A stretch of 64,000 nucleotides of DNA from an uncultured Dorea sp. (GTDB taxonomy: Bacteria > Bacillota > Clostridia > Lachnospirales > Lachnospiraceae): the NCBI GenBank assembly GCA_947652615.1, contig CANTDX010000009.1:24083-88082 (forward strand), given 5' to 3'. The notes under the pieces are model-generated. The model was not told the origin of the DNA. It searched no databases and saw nothing but the letters and a program-made list of their open reading frames with translations. Below, piece after piece: positions 43,549 through 53,093 of the stretch. The position numbers and the translations under genes were made by a program. Position 1 is the stretch's first letter; every line of letters starts with the position of its first letter.

Positions 43549-43725
43549 TTATTTGTTACCATCTAACGGAGGTTTTTGATAAAGTTTACGATTAATCTCA
43601 TTCTTCATGATTTCAATTTCTTGTTTTGCTGCCTCAACTCCCCCTCTTTCAAGCTCTCTTTCTATTCTTTCAAGCAATGTTAACTGGTCGAACAGAGTGA
43701 TGTTGATTTCTTTTTCGCCCGGCAT
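43549..43725 (-). CDS. Small helical protein (58 aa), unknown function
   Basis: Begins MPGEKEINITLFDQL and ends KPPLDGNK; charged and helical (repeated LLERIERELERGG), possibly a coiled coil. No family recognised. AGGTGAG lies just upstream of the ATG, the promoter about 45 bp upstream, and a terminator directly downstream, giving a compact single-gene unit of about 300 bp. Its upstream region is nearly the same as that of the 63-aa gene at 42154-42345. Confidence 0.6.
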   Translation of the reverse strand: MPGEKEINITLFDQLTLLERIERELERGGVEAAKQEIEIMKNEINRKLYQKPPLDGNK

Positions 43726-43769
43726 ATCCTCACCTACTTTCTATAAGCGCCGTTTTCTCTGGTACCTCC

Positions 43770-43798
43770 ATTATATCAATCGGCTCTTGTGGTGTAAA
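43770..43798 (-). promoter_or_regulatory. Promoter of the 58-aa gene
   Basis: On the minus strand TTTACA (43798-43793), a 17 bp spacer and TATAAT (43775-43770), with ATTGA just before the -10 box as in the promoters at 42.4 kb and 3.0 kb. It is divergent from the CPBP gene at 43860. Confidence 0.65.
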
Positions 43799-43859
43799 GC
43801 CGATTATGATACAATGTACAACAGACATCAAAGAAAAAGACTTTCAAGGAGACATGCAA

Positions 43860-44753
43860 ATGGAGACTTCAAATAACAGGAAACAATCTGACAGCACAAT
43901 CCAAAAAGAACCAAAACGACGGAAGATAACAGAAAACATACTTGTCCTCTATCTTCTTGCCACATTACTCATCCTATTGGGTCAAACCGCAGGGATGCTG
44001 CTGGGCTTCCTCCCCTTTATGACAGGATCAGACGTTGCGATAACCGTCTACATGTATATAAGCTTTATCGGGCTGTGGGCCGTTGCCCTTCTGTACATGC
44101 GGTTCACGAAGAAGAACCGCCCAATCCTTCTGGCGATCGGCAGCAAAGCCTCCGGCAATAATGTGAGGAATCTCCTGATCGGCTTTATCATCGGTTTTGG
44201 TTTGAACGGCATCTGCATCCTGGCGGCATGGCTGCACGGAGACATCACACTATACTATGATTCCTTTCAGCCCTTATCCTTCGTCCTCATCTTCGTATCC
44301 GTCTTCGTCCAGTCTTCGGCGGAGGAACTCATCTGCAGGGGATTCTTATACCAAAGATTACGGCGAAGCTATCGAAGCCCCGCCGTTGCGATTATCGGAA
44401 GTTCGTTGCTGTTCGCTATCCTGCACCTTGGAAATGAAGGCGTTACCGCTTTATCCGTGTTAAATATATTCGTCGTAGGGATCCTGTTCGCCTTCATGGT
44501 CTATTATATGGACAGCCTTTGGTGCGCTATGGCAATGCACACAGCATGGAATTTTACACAGAATATTCTCTTCGGACTACCCAACAGCGGCCTTGTATCT
44601 CCTTACTCCGTTTTCCGCCTGGACGCTGCTGCGGCAAAAAGCAGCTTCGCCTACAATGTAGGATTCGGGATTGAAGGAACCTTATTCGCAGATGTGGTTC
44701 TGATACTGGCATGTGTCTGCATGTATCTGTGGGGCAGGCGGCAGTCTGCCTAA
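43860..44753 (+). CDS. CPBP family intramembrane metalloprotease
   Basis: Membrane protein of 297 aa with about eight membrane segments. The family motifs are EELICRGFLYQRL near residue 157, FAILHLGNEG near 187 and HTAWNFTQN near 236. This is a different branch from the gene at 19.2-20.1 kb. The ATG at 43860 follows AAGGAG 8 bp upstream; another ATG two codons earlier has too short a gap. Its stop codon overlaps that of the convergent AAA ATPase gene by 4 bp. Substrate unknown. Confidence 0.88.
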   Translation: METSNNRKQSDSTIQKEPKRRKITENILVLYLLATLLILLGQTAGMLLGFLPFMTGSDVAITVYMYISFIGLWAVALLYMRFTKKNRPILLAIGSKASGNNVRNLLIGFIIGFGLNGICILAAWLHGDITLYYDSFQPLSFVLIFVSVFVQSSAEELICRGFLYQRLRRSYRSPAVAIIGSSLLFAILHLGNEGVTALSVLNIFVVGILFAFMVYYMDSLWCAMAMHTAWNFTQNILFGLPNSGLVSPYSVFRLDAAAAKSSFAYNVGFGIEGTLFADVVLILACVCMYLWGRRQSA

Positions 44754-46471
44754 GTCAAAGACTCCGCCAATACCTCCTGAGAATACGCAATTCTGCAGCT
44801 TTTTTGATAACATGCAATCCCATACTTATGAATGGTCTGCATTCCATCCTGTCTAAGTGCTTCGACATATTCATCATCCTCGATCTGCTTCAGAGCCTTA
44901 GCACAAGCCTGATCAAACTGTCCCTTTTCTGCATATTTCACTTCTATGATACAGCCAACCTTTGACACCGGAACCATGAGCCTGATATCTGTATACCCTA
45001 CCCCTGATTCGGCATTCGATTTGAGACTCCAGCTTCCTTCTGCCCGCAATAATCCCAATAACATACCGTGATAAAAGTTTTCTTTCATTTCTTTCTTTAC
45101 AAAGGTGTCTCTGATACTAATAGACTCGGACATAAATTCATTAAATAATATCTGCATTTTTTTAGCATCACCTAATTTCACTGCTTCGCAGAAATCTTTC
45201 CACCTGCCCGTATCGCTGATAACTTTCATTTTAAACCAGGATCGAATCCGTTTTTCATAAATCCCTCGCACTTCCCTGTTGGGAATTCTCAATTTATGAA
45301 TTCCATTTTCCGGTTTACCGGTATCTGTCAGATAACCCGTTGCAAAAAGCACACTCCACAGACAGGTCTGCCGCAGCTCCATATCTTCACTGTTAAGATC
45401 CGTATAAGTCAATTCGGGAATAATAATCTTCTCTATCGATTCATTCGAAATCAATGCTTCAATCTCACTCTTTGTCGTTTCCGTTGCAGTTGCAAGAATA
45501 TCCTGCACGATCATGTTGCTGCTGCTGTTCTCCCAGTGTGCTTCCATTGGCGCTTCTGTCCATGACCGTAACTTGTCGCACTGATTAAGCACATCCCATG
45601 GGCAATATATGTCTACGTTCCCAAAATGATATCCATCATACCATTCCTTTATCTCTTCAAAGGAATCTTCTACTTCATAATAAGAAAGCATATCCCGTAC
45701 TTCTTCATCGGTAAATCCAAAATATTCTGCAAAATCCACATCCGAAATCGTTCTTACTTTAAAATTATTAAGCCCCGTGAAGATACTCTCCTTTGCAATT
45801 CTTAAACATCCTGTAATAACCGCAAAAAATAAACCTTCATTCGTCTTAAGCACCTGACTGAACAAGGATCGGATCAGGCTTACCATCTCCGGATAATAAC
45901 CCTGCTGATATGCCTTATCTAAAGGTACATCATACTCATCTATTAATACAATCACCGGTCGTCCATAATGTTCATGAAGCAATTCTGTCAAAAGCCTTAA
46001 ACTATTATGAATATACGCTTCTTTCTCAAAATCGCCTTTCATCAAACGTAACAGCTGATCCTTTTCATATTGCATTAGTTTACCGCTTTCCAAAAGGAAC
46101 TTAAAACGCCTCGCCTCTTCACTGATTACAATTCCAAGCATATCATACGCTATCTGAAAGTTCCTTCCCTCCACATCCTTCAATGTGATAGAAATAACCG
46201 GATACTTCCCCATATACTGCTCGCAAACCGTTGTCTCCTTTGAAATCTCCAATCCCTCAAACAGAGACGGATCTGTTCCGATTTCAAAAAAGGTTTTCAA
46301 CATATTAACATTGAGACTCTTTCCAAACCGTCTCGGTCTCGTGAACAAGTTCACACTTCCTCTTGAATTCATCAAATCCCGGATAAAATTCGTTTTATCC
46401 ACATAATAGAAATTGTCTCTTTTGAAATCCTTAAAAAATTCAATCCCGATTGGAAGTTTTTTCTTTTCCAT
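44750..46471 (-). CDS. AAA ATPase with PD-(D/E)XK nuclease-like domain
   Basis: A 573-aa protein of the 'AAA-ATPase-like / PDDEXK_9' family, common and often multi-copy in gut Lachnospiraceae and Bacteroidetes. N-terminal IGIEFFKDFKRDNFYYVDKT is diagnostic. The Walker A motif is RPRRFGKSLN near residue 41, a Walker B-like VIVLIDEYDVPLDKA near 172, and a C-terminal nuclease-like core VGYTDIRLMVP...CIIEVKYAEKG near 500-530. Physiological role unknown; a mobile or defence link is often suspected. AT-rich compared with its neighbours. The ATG at 46471 begins the conserved N-terminus; upstream in-frame sequence does not fit. Confidence 0.88.
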   Translation of the reverse strand: MEKKKLPIGIEFFKDFKRDNFYYVDKTNFIRDLMNSRGSVNLFTRPRRFGKSLNVNMLKTFFEIGTDPSLFEGLEISKETTVCEQYMGKYPVISITLKDVEGRNFQIAYDMLGIVISEEARRFKFLLESGKLMQYEKDQLLRLMKGDFEKEAYIHNSLRLLTELLHEHYGRPVIVLIDEYDVPLDKAYQQGYYPEMVSLIRSLFSQVLKTNEGLFFAVITGCLRIAKESIFTGLNNFKVRTISDVDFAEYFGFTDEEVRDMLSYYEVEDSFEEIKEWYDGYHFGNVDIYCPWDVLNQCDKLRSWTEAPMEAHWENSSSNMIVQDILATATETTKSEIEALISNESIEKIIIPELTYTDLNSEDMELRQTCLWSVLFATGYLTDTGKPENGIHKLRIPNREVRGIYEKRIRSWFKMKVISDTGRWKDFCEAVKLGDAKKMQILFNEFMSESISIRDTFVKKEMKENFYHGMLLGLLRAEGSWSLKSNAESGVGYTDIRLMVPVSKVGCIIEVKYAEKGQFDQACAKALKQIEDDEYVEALRQDGMQTIHKYGIACYQKSCRIAYSQEVLAESLT

Positions 46472-46556
46472 ATTGGCTGCACCCCCACTTCTATTAACAG
46501 TATAACATGATTCAATATTTATTTGGAACGCCATTTTTCATACAAATTAGAAAATT

Positions 46557-49037
46557 CTACTCCACCGTCTCAATCGAATTTACAATACTCATCCTCCCAA
46601 TCGCTCTAAGCGGAATCGCTGTTGCCGCAAGGCATGCCGCCACAGACACCGCCGCCGCCTCAAGAACCGGTATCAGCGGAAACGCCGTAAGCTTAAGGCC
46701 GTCTGTCGCCGCCGCTCCCACAAGAACCGTACAGATATATCCCAATACCGCTCCCAGTACCGACGCAGTCAGGCCATAATAAGCCCCTTCCCACAGGAAT
46801 GTCTGGTAAAGGCTTCTCTCGCTCATCCCGATCGCCCTCTGCATCCCGATCTCACCGATACGGGTATGAATGTTCGTGTAAACCGTATTGATGATATTCA
46901 AGATACCGATCAGTCCGATAAACAGGATCAGCCCCCAGCACAGAAACCGGATCTGCTCAAAACTCTCTGCCATCTGCGCATACGCCTGGCGGTAGGACAG
47001 CCAGTAAGTTCCCGGATTCTCCTTACACCATTCATCCAGCCATTCCTCGAACGACTCCGCATCTGCATCTTCTTCAAGGGTCGGGTAAACCTCTGAGAAC
47101 CTGTCGTCTCCGGTCAGCATATCATAGAGTGCATCCGTGACGATCACCTGCACGCCATTGGGAAATTCACCGCTGCCGATACAGACCGGATTCTCTGCAA
47201 TCCCCGCGATCCGAAGCTGTACCCCGTTCACCGTGATCACCTCGTCCTTATGCAGTTCTGTATGCGGTATTTCCTGTCCCTCGTAGGTATATGGGATCGG
47301 ATTCTTAACAAGACACGCCCTTCCGGTCTTCCATTCTTCTATATCCTCCTTCGGCAATCCCGGCGCATATCCGCTTATACTCGTTTCATCAACCGCCGCA
47401 ATCTGCAGATTCTCACTTGGCTTAAGATCAATATCCTGGTCGATCTGCACATTCCCTTCTCCATCCTGCTCATAATATTTTAACTTCGTCACTGCAAGCT
47501 CTGCCACCGATTCGTGATCTTCAAGCTGTGCTGCGGCTTCCGGCGGTATCCCTGCCGTCTCATTTGTCACTGCATAATCGCCCTTATACATCTTCTGTAC
47601 GTCACGGCTGGTATCCAGCAGGGCGCTGAAGCTCTGCAGAGCTACGAAGACTGTAATACTCATCACCATCGAGAGGATCGTGATCACCGTGCGCCCGCGG
47701 TTCCGCTTCAGGTTCAGACGTGCATAGAATGCCTCGAAATTACGGATCCTCTTCTGCTTTCTGCTGCGGCGTCTGATCTTCGTACTCCTCCCGCTCATGG
47801 CTTCCGTCGGCGAGATCCGGGCGGCGTACCGCGCGGAAGGAAATGACGCCAATATGGTAAATAATACTGTCACCAGCACACTGACCAGCAGCGGCAGGAT
47901 ATCCGCATCACTGCCCGCGATCGAAGCATCCAACGCCTGGGCGCTGTCGGCCAGAAAAAGCTTGGGATTCAATAATCCGGTGGCGGCAGCCAGAATGCCT
48001 TTGGCTGATAACATGCCTAAGACCAGCCCGATCGGCAACCCAAGCCCGCACAGGATCAGAAGCTGCACCGTCACCAACGCATAGAGCTGCCCCTTCTCAC
48101 TTCCAATGGCGCGAAGTGTTCCATACTCTCGTACACGTTTCGTCACAGCAACCTTGAGGATATTGTAGATGACCAGGCCGGCCGCCAGCAAGATCAAGAC
48201 TCCCACCAGGACACATGCCGCCATCATAAAGGGGAATCCCTTATCTTCTCCTTCCCCCTCTTTCTCGGCATAGTCAACGCCAAGTGCATTTAACAGGACC
48301 CAATTATACTGAATATTCTCTTCTGGCACGCCGATCTGAAGCGCCAGTTCATCTACCACAGACTGGAACCTCTCTCTATCGATCGTTTTGAAATCTGCCG
48401 AAAATAGATAATATCTCTGCGGCAGCAGATCCTTCGCGGTTCCTTCTCCCACGGCGGCATCCAGTATCCCGTTAGCGTAGCCCTTATAATGATTCTTAAG
48501 GATACCGGTCAGGACAAAATCAGCCGTATATTCATAAGCAGGTCGGTCATCCCTCATCCGCATGACGCTGACAGGCAGAGTGATCACCGAGCCCACACGT
48601 TCCCCGATTCCCAGATATTTCAATGTATCTCTGGAAAGTGCGATCTCTCCCTTCCCCTGCGGAAGCCTCCCCTCTTCCACCGTTCCAACGTCCGGATATG
48701 CCTTAAGCGCTTCTTTCTGGTATTCCCTAAGATACAGGGTAAGCCCGCTGTCTTTTAATTCCACGGAGCCCAGGTTGATCAGGCTCCCCACATCCTTAAG
48801 CCGGGGATCCGAATGCAGCATCTCATTCTGCTCTTCCGATAACTGATGGAAGGTTGCATAACGGTCTCCGTTCAGACTTGCAGCCTGCTCCACACGCATA
48901 GACTGCAGGATACCGATCGACTGTCCCAGGGCTGCCGTCGCAGTTGTTGACAGGATCATCGCGATCAGGATCAGAACAGAGGTTACCTTCTGCGCCTTTA
49001 TTTCTTTCCATGCCAGGGATAAATAAGACTTCATCAT
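46557..49037 (-). CDS. ABC transporter permease (FtsX/MacB-like)
   Basis: Permease of 826 aa. It has an N-terminal membrane segment (about 20-40), a large extracellular region, three membrane segments (about 265-400), another extracellular region and three C-terminal segments, the ten-segment layout of FtsX-type exporters. FtsX-type signatures are KRVREYGTLRAIGSEKGQL near 300 and GEIGMQRAIGMSERSLYQTF near 745. Such systems expel or sense antimicrobial peptides. Its start overlaps the ATPase gene by 4 bp, and a two-component system lies just upstream. Confidence 0.92.
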   Translation of the reverse strand: MMKSYLSLAWKEIKAQKVTSVLILIAMILSTTATAALGQSIGILQSMRVEQAASLNGDRYATFHQLSEEQNEMLHSDPRLKDVGSLINLGSVELKDSGLTLYLREYQKEALKAYPDVGTVEEGRLPQGKGEIALSRDTLKYLGIGERVGSVITLPVSVMRMRDDRPAYEYTADFVLTGILKNHYKGYANGILDAAVGEGTAKDLLPQRYYLFSADFKTIDRERFQSVVDELALQIGVPEENIQYNWVLLNALGVDYAEKEGEGEDKGFPFMMAACVLVGVLILLAAGLVIYNILKVAVTKRVREYGTLRAIGSEKGQLYALVTVQLLILCGLGLPIGLVLGMLSAKGILAAATGLLNPKLFLADSAQALDASIAGSDADILPLLVSVLVTVLFTILASFPSARYAARISPTEAMSGRSTKIRRRSRKQKRIRNFEAFYARLNLKRNRGRTVITILSMVMSITVFVALQSFSALLDTSRDVQKMYKGDYAVTNETAGIPPEAAAQLEDHESVAELAVTKLKYYEQDGEGNVQIDQDIDLKPSENLQIAAVDETSISGYAPGLPKEDIEEWKTGRACLVKNPIPYTYEGQEIPHTELHKDEVITVNGVQLRIAGIAENPVCIGSGEFPNGVQVIVTDALYDMLTGDDRFSEVYPTLEEDADAESFEEWLDEWCKENPGTYWLSYRQAYAQMAESFEQIRFLCWGLILFIGLIGILNIINTVYTNIHTRIGEIGMQRAIGMSERSLYQTFLWEGAYYGLTASVLGAVLGYICTVLVGAAATDGLKLTAFPLIPVLEAAAVSVAACLAATAIPLRAIGRMSIVNSIETVE

Positions 49038-49705
49038 GCCGTCACCTCCGTAAGAATCCCGTCGGTGATCATGAACTGCCGGTCTGCCCGACCCGCGATC
49101 CGGTTATCGTGGGTGATAATCACCAGTGTCTTTCCCAGCTCCTTCTGGATACTCTCAAGCATATCCATCACTTCACCGCCGCTCTTACTGTCCAGGTTCC
49201 CCGTTGGTTCATCCGCAAATATGATCTCCGGCTGTGCGGCCAGCGCCCGTGCGATCGCCACACGCTGCTGCTGTCCGCCGGACAGCTCATGGGGCAGATG
49301 CGTCAGACGATCCTCGATTCCCAGAAGCTTCGTTAACTGATCCAGATAGGCGTTATCCGGCTGCTTCCTGTCAAGCAACAGCGGCATGATGATATTCTCC
49401 CTGGCAGTCAGAACCGGTAGAAGGTTGAACTGTTGGAAGATGAATCCGATACATCGGCGTCGGAACGCAGATAACTCCTTATCATGGAAGGTATAGATAT
49501 CCCTTCCGTCGTAGGTTAAGCTGCCGGAGGTTGGGTGGTCAAGCCCGGACAGCAGGTGCAAGAGCGTGCTCTTGCCGCTTCCCGACGGTCCCATAATAGA
49601 GATAAAATCGCCCGGCATGATCTCAAGGCCGGCACGATCAAGCGCTGTCACGCGGCTCTCACCGGTTCCGTAGATCTTCGATAATTCCTTTGCTTCAATA
49701 TGCAT
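49034..49705 (-). CDS. ABC transporter ATP-binding protein (MacB/BceA type)
   Basis: ATPase of 223 aa. Walker A is GPSGSGKSTLLH at about residues 39-50, the Q-loop FIFQQFNLLPVLTARENI near 92, the signature LSGGQQQRVAIARAL near 140, and Walker B ILFADEPTGNLD near 160 followed by the switch His in IITHD. A partner of the FtsX-like permease. A gap of about 100 bp separates it from the histidine kinase. Confidence 0.96.
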   Translation of the reverse strand: MHIEAKELSKIYGTGESRVTALDRAGLEIMPGDFISIMGPSGSGKSTLLHLLSGLDHPTSGSLTYDGRDIYTFHDKELSAFRRRCIGFIFQQFNLLPVLTARENIIMPLLLDRKQPDNAYLDQLTKLLGIEDRLTHLPHELSGGQQQRVAIARALAAQPEIIFADEPTGNLDSKSGGEVMDMLESIQKELGKTLVIITHDNRIAGRADRQFMITDGILTEVTA

Positions 49706-49803
49706 AAAAAATCACTCTCCTTATCTGTTGATAAAAAGAGTGTAACGGATGAATCTCAAGAAATGCTCAAGAAGGACGGCAATTTGGTTCATTATTCACA
49801 GAA

Positions 49804-50979
49804 TCACACCCGAAAAAATGCTTCCGCCAGTGCCCCGCCTTCTGCCGGGTTCTCCAGCCTCAACCTCCCGCCATGTTTCCTGCACATAAGCTGGCTACTA
49901 TATAAGCCCATCCCAAAATGTGCCGCTTCTTCCTTCATTTTCCCGAAGGGTTTCGGGCCGCTTTGAATCAGTTCGATGGGATAACCCGGTCCGTCATCCC
50001 ATACGGAGAGAACCGCGAACTCCTTTTCCTCTTTTAGGCTGACCCTAAGTCTGCTCTTGGCGAAACGTGCCGCGTTACCTGTCAGATTCTCCAGGACGTT
50101 CAGGAATATTCCGTGATCCAGATGAACCTTTCCTTCTGCTTTATTTTCATTTTCAGGCAGACTGACCGTGCATGATAATGTCGGCGCGAGAAGCCTGACT
50201 GTATCTTCGATCTCTTCCCGCAACTGGGTATATGCATATTCGTCCGGACGGACCGGCATCTGCTCAAGCCTCTGTATGCCGCTCATCGTCTCGATATAAT
50301 TCTCGATGCGGAGTGTATAACCCTCCAGCCTGTCAAGGGCGTGCTCGTCTTCTTTCCCCTGTTTCAGAAGCTTTACCGTTCCTTTCAGGATTGTGACCGG
50401 ATTACGCAGATCGTGGGAGAACGCCGCATTCAGCCGCTTCCGTTCCTCCGCCTGCTCCCATAGCTCCTGATTCGTCCGGAGAAGCTCTGCGCGCATCGTC
50501 TCAAAAGCCTGGCACAGATCTCCCAACTCATCCTCCGATTCCACCGCAACCGAGAAGTCAAGGTCCTTCTTCTGAATGCATTCCATCCCCTCCTTGAGCG
50601 CAGCGATCGGTGTCTTCAACTTGATCCGGTAAAATAGAAGTCCGGCTATTCCAAGACCCGTGACAGGAAGCACAATACATGCCAGCATCCAGATACCGTC
50701 AAGCACCCAGGGAATCCTCTGCTGTTCCAGTGTAAGTTCTAATGCAAGTTCATACCTTACCGGCTCTTCTCCTTCTGCATGCCTGTACCTGCCAGATTCC
50801 TCCTCCATCTCCATCACAGTCCCAATATAACGCCTCTGGATATCTTTACAGATATAGAATACCACCCCAACCAATACCAGTGAAACCGCCACACAACAGA
50901 CGGACAATACGAAGATCGACCTCTTAAGGCTCATATTCTTAAGGCTCTTATTCTTAAGTCTTATGCTCTTATATCTCAT
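49804..50979 (-). CDS. Sensor histidine kinase
   Basis: Membrane kinase of 391 aa. Two membrane segments (about residues 20-40 and 95-120) flank a small extracellular domain, followed by HAMP (about 125-175), HisKA with FSHDLRNPVTILKG near 188, and HATPase (FLNVLENLTGNAARFA near 303, VWDDGPGYP, HFGMGLYSSQLMCRKHGG). The start at 50979 is preferred since it lies 19 bp after the response regulator; the frame is open far upstream but overlaps that gene. Unusual short repeats in the DNA encode the Lys/Asn/Ser/Leu-rich start (KNKSLKNMSLK). Confidence 0.92.
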   Translation of the reverse strand: MRYKSIRLKNKSLKNMSLKRSIFVLSVCCVAVSLVLVGVVFYICKDIQRRYIGTVMEMEEESGRYRHAEGEEPVRYELALELTLEQQRIPWVLDGIWMLACIVLPVTGLGIAGLLFYRIKLKTPIAALKEGMECIQKKDLDFSVAVESEDELGDLCQAFETMRAELLRTNQELWEQAEERKRLNAAFSHDLRNPVTILKGTVKLLKQGKEDEHALDRLEGYTLRIENYIETMSGIQRLEQMPVRPDEYAYTQLREEIEDTVRLLAPTLSCTVSLPENENKAEGKVHLDHGIFLNVLENLTGNAARFAKSRLRVSLKEEKEFAVLSVWDDGPGYPIELIQSGPKPFGKMKEEAAHFGMGLYSSQLMCRKHGGRLRLENPAEGGALAEAFFRV

Positions 50980-50998
50980 ATCTTTATACTCATCTCTC

Positions 50999-51670
50999 TC
51001 AGCCGTTCCAACGGTATCCGCACCCCCACACCGTCTCGATATAACTGTGCGGTGTATACGCCGCAAGTTTCGCCCGGATCTTCCGGATATGCTCCATGAT
51101 CGTATCACTGTTCCCGTCCCCGTCGATTCCCCACACAATCTCGTAGATCCGTTCCCGGTCGAAGACCTGTCCCGCATTCATCGAGAGCAGCTCCAGTATA
51201 TCGAATTCCCTCTTGGACAAAGAGACCGGCTCGCCGCCTACAGAGACCGTCCGTCCCGTATAGTCCACCGTCAGCTCGCCAAAGAAACGAACCGACGGAT
51301 TCTCCTGGCGCCGCTGCTCCCTCCTAAGATGTGCGGCAACTCTCGCCCCTAGTTCATCTAAGTCGAAAGGCTTCACGATATAATCGTCCCCTCCTGCCTG
51401 AAAGCCCCTGATCTTATCTGACGACTCTACTCTCGCCGTAAGAAACAGAATCGGGCATGTAACATACTTCCGAATCCGCTCACAGACCGTCAGGCCGTCC
51501 ATCCCCGGCATATTGATGTCAAGAAGAATCAGATCCGGGCTGCCTGCAGCCTTTTGAACAGCCTCTTCACCGGTCATTGCCGTCATCACCTCATAGGAAT
51601 CAGAAAAGTAACGCCTCATCATCCCGACCATCCCGGGTTCGTCATCTACGATCAATAGTCGCTGTCTCAT
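50999..51670 (-). CDS. OmpR-family response regulator
   Basis: Regulator of 223 aa. Receiver domain at 1-115 with acidic pair DDE at 9-11, phosphoacceptor Asp in LLDINMPG near residue 51, and switch Lys in IVKPFDLDEL near 102. The C-terminal winged helix (about 128-220) has LSKREFDILELLSMNAGQVF and GYRWNG at the end. Paired with the kinase downstream, and likely controls the ABC exporter genes after them. Confidence 0.95.
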   Translation of the reverse strand: MRQRLLIVDDEPGMVGMMRRYFSDSYEVMTAMTGEEAVQKAAGSPDLILLDINMPGMDGLTVCERIRKYVTCPILFLTARVESSDKIRGFQAGGDDYIVKPFDLDELGARVAAHLRREQRRQENPSVRFFGELTVDYTGRTVSVGGEPVSLSKREFDILELLSMNAGQVFDRERIYEIVWGIDGDGNSDTIMEHIRKIRAKLAAYTPHSYIETVWGCGYRWNG

Positions 51671-51695
51671 TTCCCCATCTCCCTCTACAATATTC

Positions 51696-52124
51696 TATAT
51701 ACCAATTATTTTAGCCCTCTCATTATTTATGGCATTATACTTTTCACATTCCAACTCCATTCTCTTAAAATTCAAACATTGTTTTCTAGCGGCAAAATTC
51801 TCTCCTGAAATATATTTTTGATAAAGAACATTATCTGTGCATTTTCAACAGGTATCATAAGGTTAAAATTTAAAACGCCTATCAAAACTCCATTATGTAT
51901 AATTTTCTTAAAATCTATTTTATCACGCATTTTTTATGCTTTTCCTTTGGTTTTGACAGCGGTATACAATATTTGTGTTTATTGCATATAACAATTATAC
52001 CAAGAAAAGGGCGTTCATCTTTCCCTATCTGCGGCGATACCGAAAAGATTCTATCATCAATATTGTGCAAATTTCTAATGTATTTCATATCTATCCGATA
52101 AACTTCTAATGGTAACTGTGTCAT
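51696..52124 (-). pseudogene. toxN: Decayed ToxN/AbiQ endoribonuclease toxin (type III toxin-antitoxin)
   Basis: The intact part (69 codons, 52124-51915) reads like a ToxN/AbiQ N-terminus: VYRIDMKYIRNL, then SPQIGKDERPFLGIIV and CIPLSKPKEKHKK. A one-base frameshift in a run of A near 51930 then ends it. The next frame continues with KMRDKIDFKKIIHNG and LIGVLNFNLMIPVENAQ, typical of ToxN. About 45 residues appear deleted, and the C-terminus resumes in another frame (NVLYQKYISGENFAARKQC, LNFKRMELECEKY) up to a stop at 51696. Inactive toxin. Family motifs are recalled, not searched. Confidence 0.8.
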
Positions 52125-52133
52125 AAAAATCTC

Positions 52134-52272
52134 CCATTAAATACTTCAAGGACTATGTTACCATAGCCCTTGAATGTAGTGCCACCGCAGCGACGCTAAC
52201 GCTTTTTGAACGTCCACTTATCGGCAGGACTCTCCTTTGATAACATTCTACCAAATACATTTTTTTTGTCAA
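52134..52272 (-). ncRNA. Remnant ToxI-type antitoxin RNA region with promoter and attenuator
   Basis: On the minus strand TTGACA (52272-52267), a 16 bp spacer and TAGAAT (52250-52245) start a short transcript toward the toxN remnant. A hairpin, TTCAAGG-CTATG with CATAG-CCTTGAA arms (52145-52174), lies just before the toxin gene as type III systems have. Between them is about 60 nt of structured-looking sequence, not clearly repeated, so the antitoxin array may be reduced to one unit. Confidence 0.5.
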
Positions 52273-52319
52273 TGCTTTTTCAAAAATATTTCAAATATTT
52301 CATAAAGGATCATAAAATT

Positions 52320-53033
52320 TTATCCTAAGATCGGAAGATTATTCAAACAGGCCGGTAAGTGCATCATATGATGATCTGTCATAGGAGTTAAAATCATACC
52401 TCCCCTCGTCAATCTCCCCCAAAATACCAACAGCCATACAGAACGAAAGTCTGTAGTCACACCGCCTTCTTCCAATATTCTCATTACCCATTCTTCCGGT
52501 ACCATAGACTGTATCTGATCCAACGTTAAATTATCTAATATACAGCGTGTATTTTTCCCTACTGCAATCATATAATCACGAAGTGCAAAGATATCTATCC
52601 CTTCTCCAAATGCTACAGCTTCATCAAATTCCAGCGCATTTCCTGTGTCTGTAATGGACGCGCCGATTTTTTCCTGCCATTCTTCATTAAAAATCTGATT
52701 CTGATTCGCCATTAAGATATTACTTACCAAATCTTCAATACGGTATGTATGCCAAAACTGCCAACACATAGGAACCCTTTTCGTTCCTGCATAGTGCAAG
52801 TTTGTCTCATAATTCTCTCTTGGCACTATTACGTTCTGATTTCCTAACAGCATATACTCCAGAACATAATCCGCAATCGTCTTTTCAGATCTCCCAGATA
52901 CCTCAGCAGTATTCACCATGTCATGGACTTCCAATGTCAATTCTCTTATTTTTCCTATGTCTGTTCCCTCTAAAGCCTTTTTTAATTCATCATACTTCTC
53001 TCTGATCGGTGTCAATAATTCTTCTTTTTTCAT
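52320..53033 (-). CDS. DinB-like family protein
   Basis: A 237-aa soluble helical protein. Its end (MILTPMTDHHMMHLPACLNNLP) carries the HxxxHL pattern of the DinB/YfiT fold, and VHDMVNTAE near residue 36 gives another possible metal ligand. DinB proteins may act as metal-dependent thiol transferases or hydrolases; the function here is unknown. It lies 60 bp after a WYL regulator transcribed in the same direction. AT-rich. Confidence 0.65.
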   Translation of the reverse strand: MKKEELLTPIREKYDELKKALEGTDIGKIRELTLEVHDMVNTAEVSGRSEKTIADYVLEYMLLGNQNVIVPRENYETNLHYAGTKRVPMCWQFWHTYRIEDLVSNILMANQNQIFNEEWQEKIGASITDTGNALEFDEAVAFGEGIDIFALRDYMIAVGKNTRCILDNLTLDQIQSMVPEEWVMRILEEGGVTTDFRSVWLLVFWGRLTRGGMILTPMTDHHMMHLPACLNNLPILG

Positions 53034-53093
53034 AAAATATAATTCCTTTCCTGTATCAGCATTTTATTACATTATACACTTTTCCCGCGACAA

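Noticed and set aside
51895..52101. 68-codon plus-strand frame over the toxN remnant
   Set aside because: The minus strand has recognisable ToxN sequence; the plus frame has no ribosome binding site or family match.
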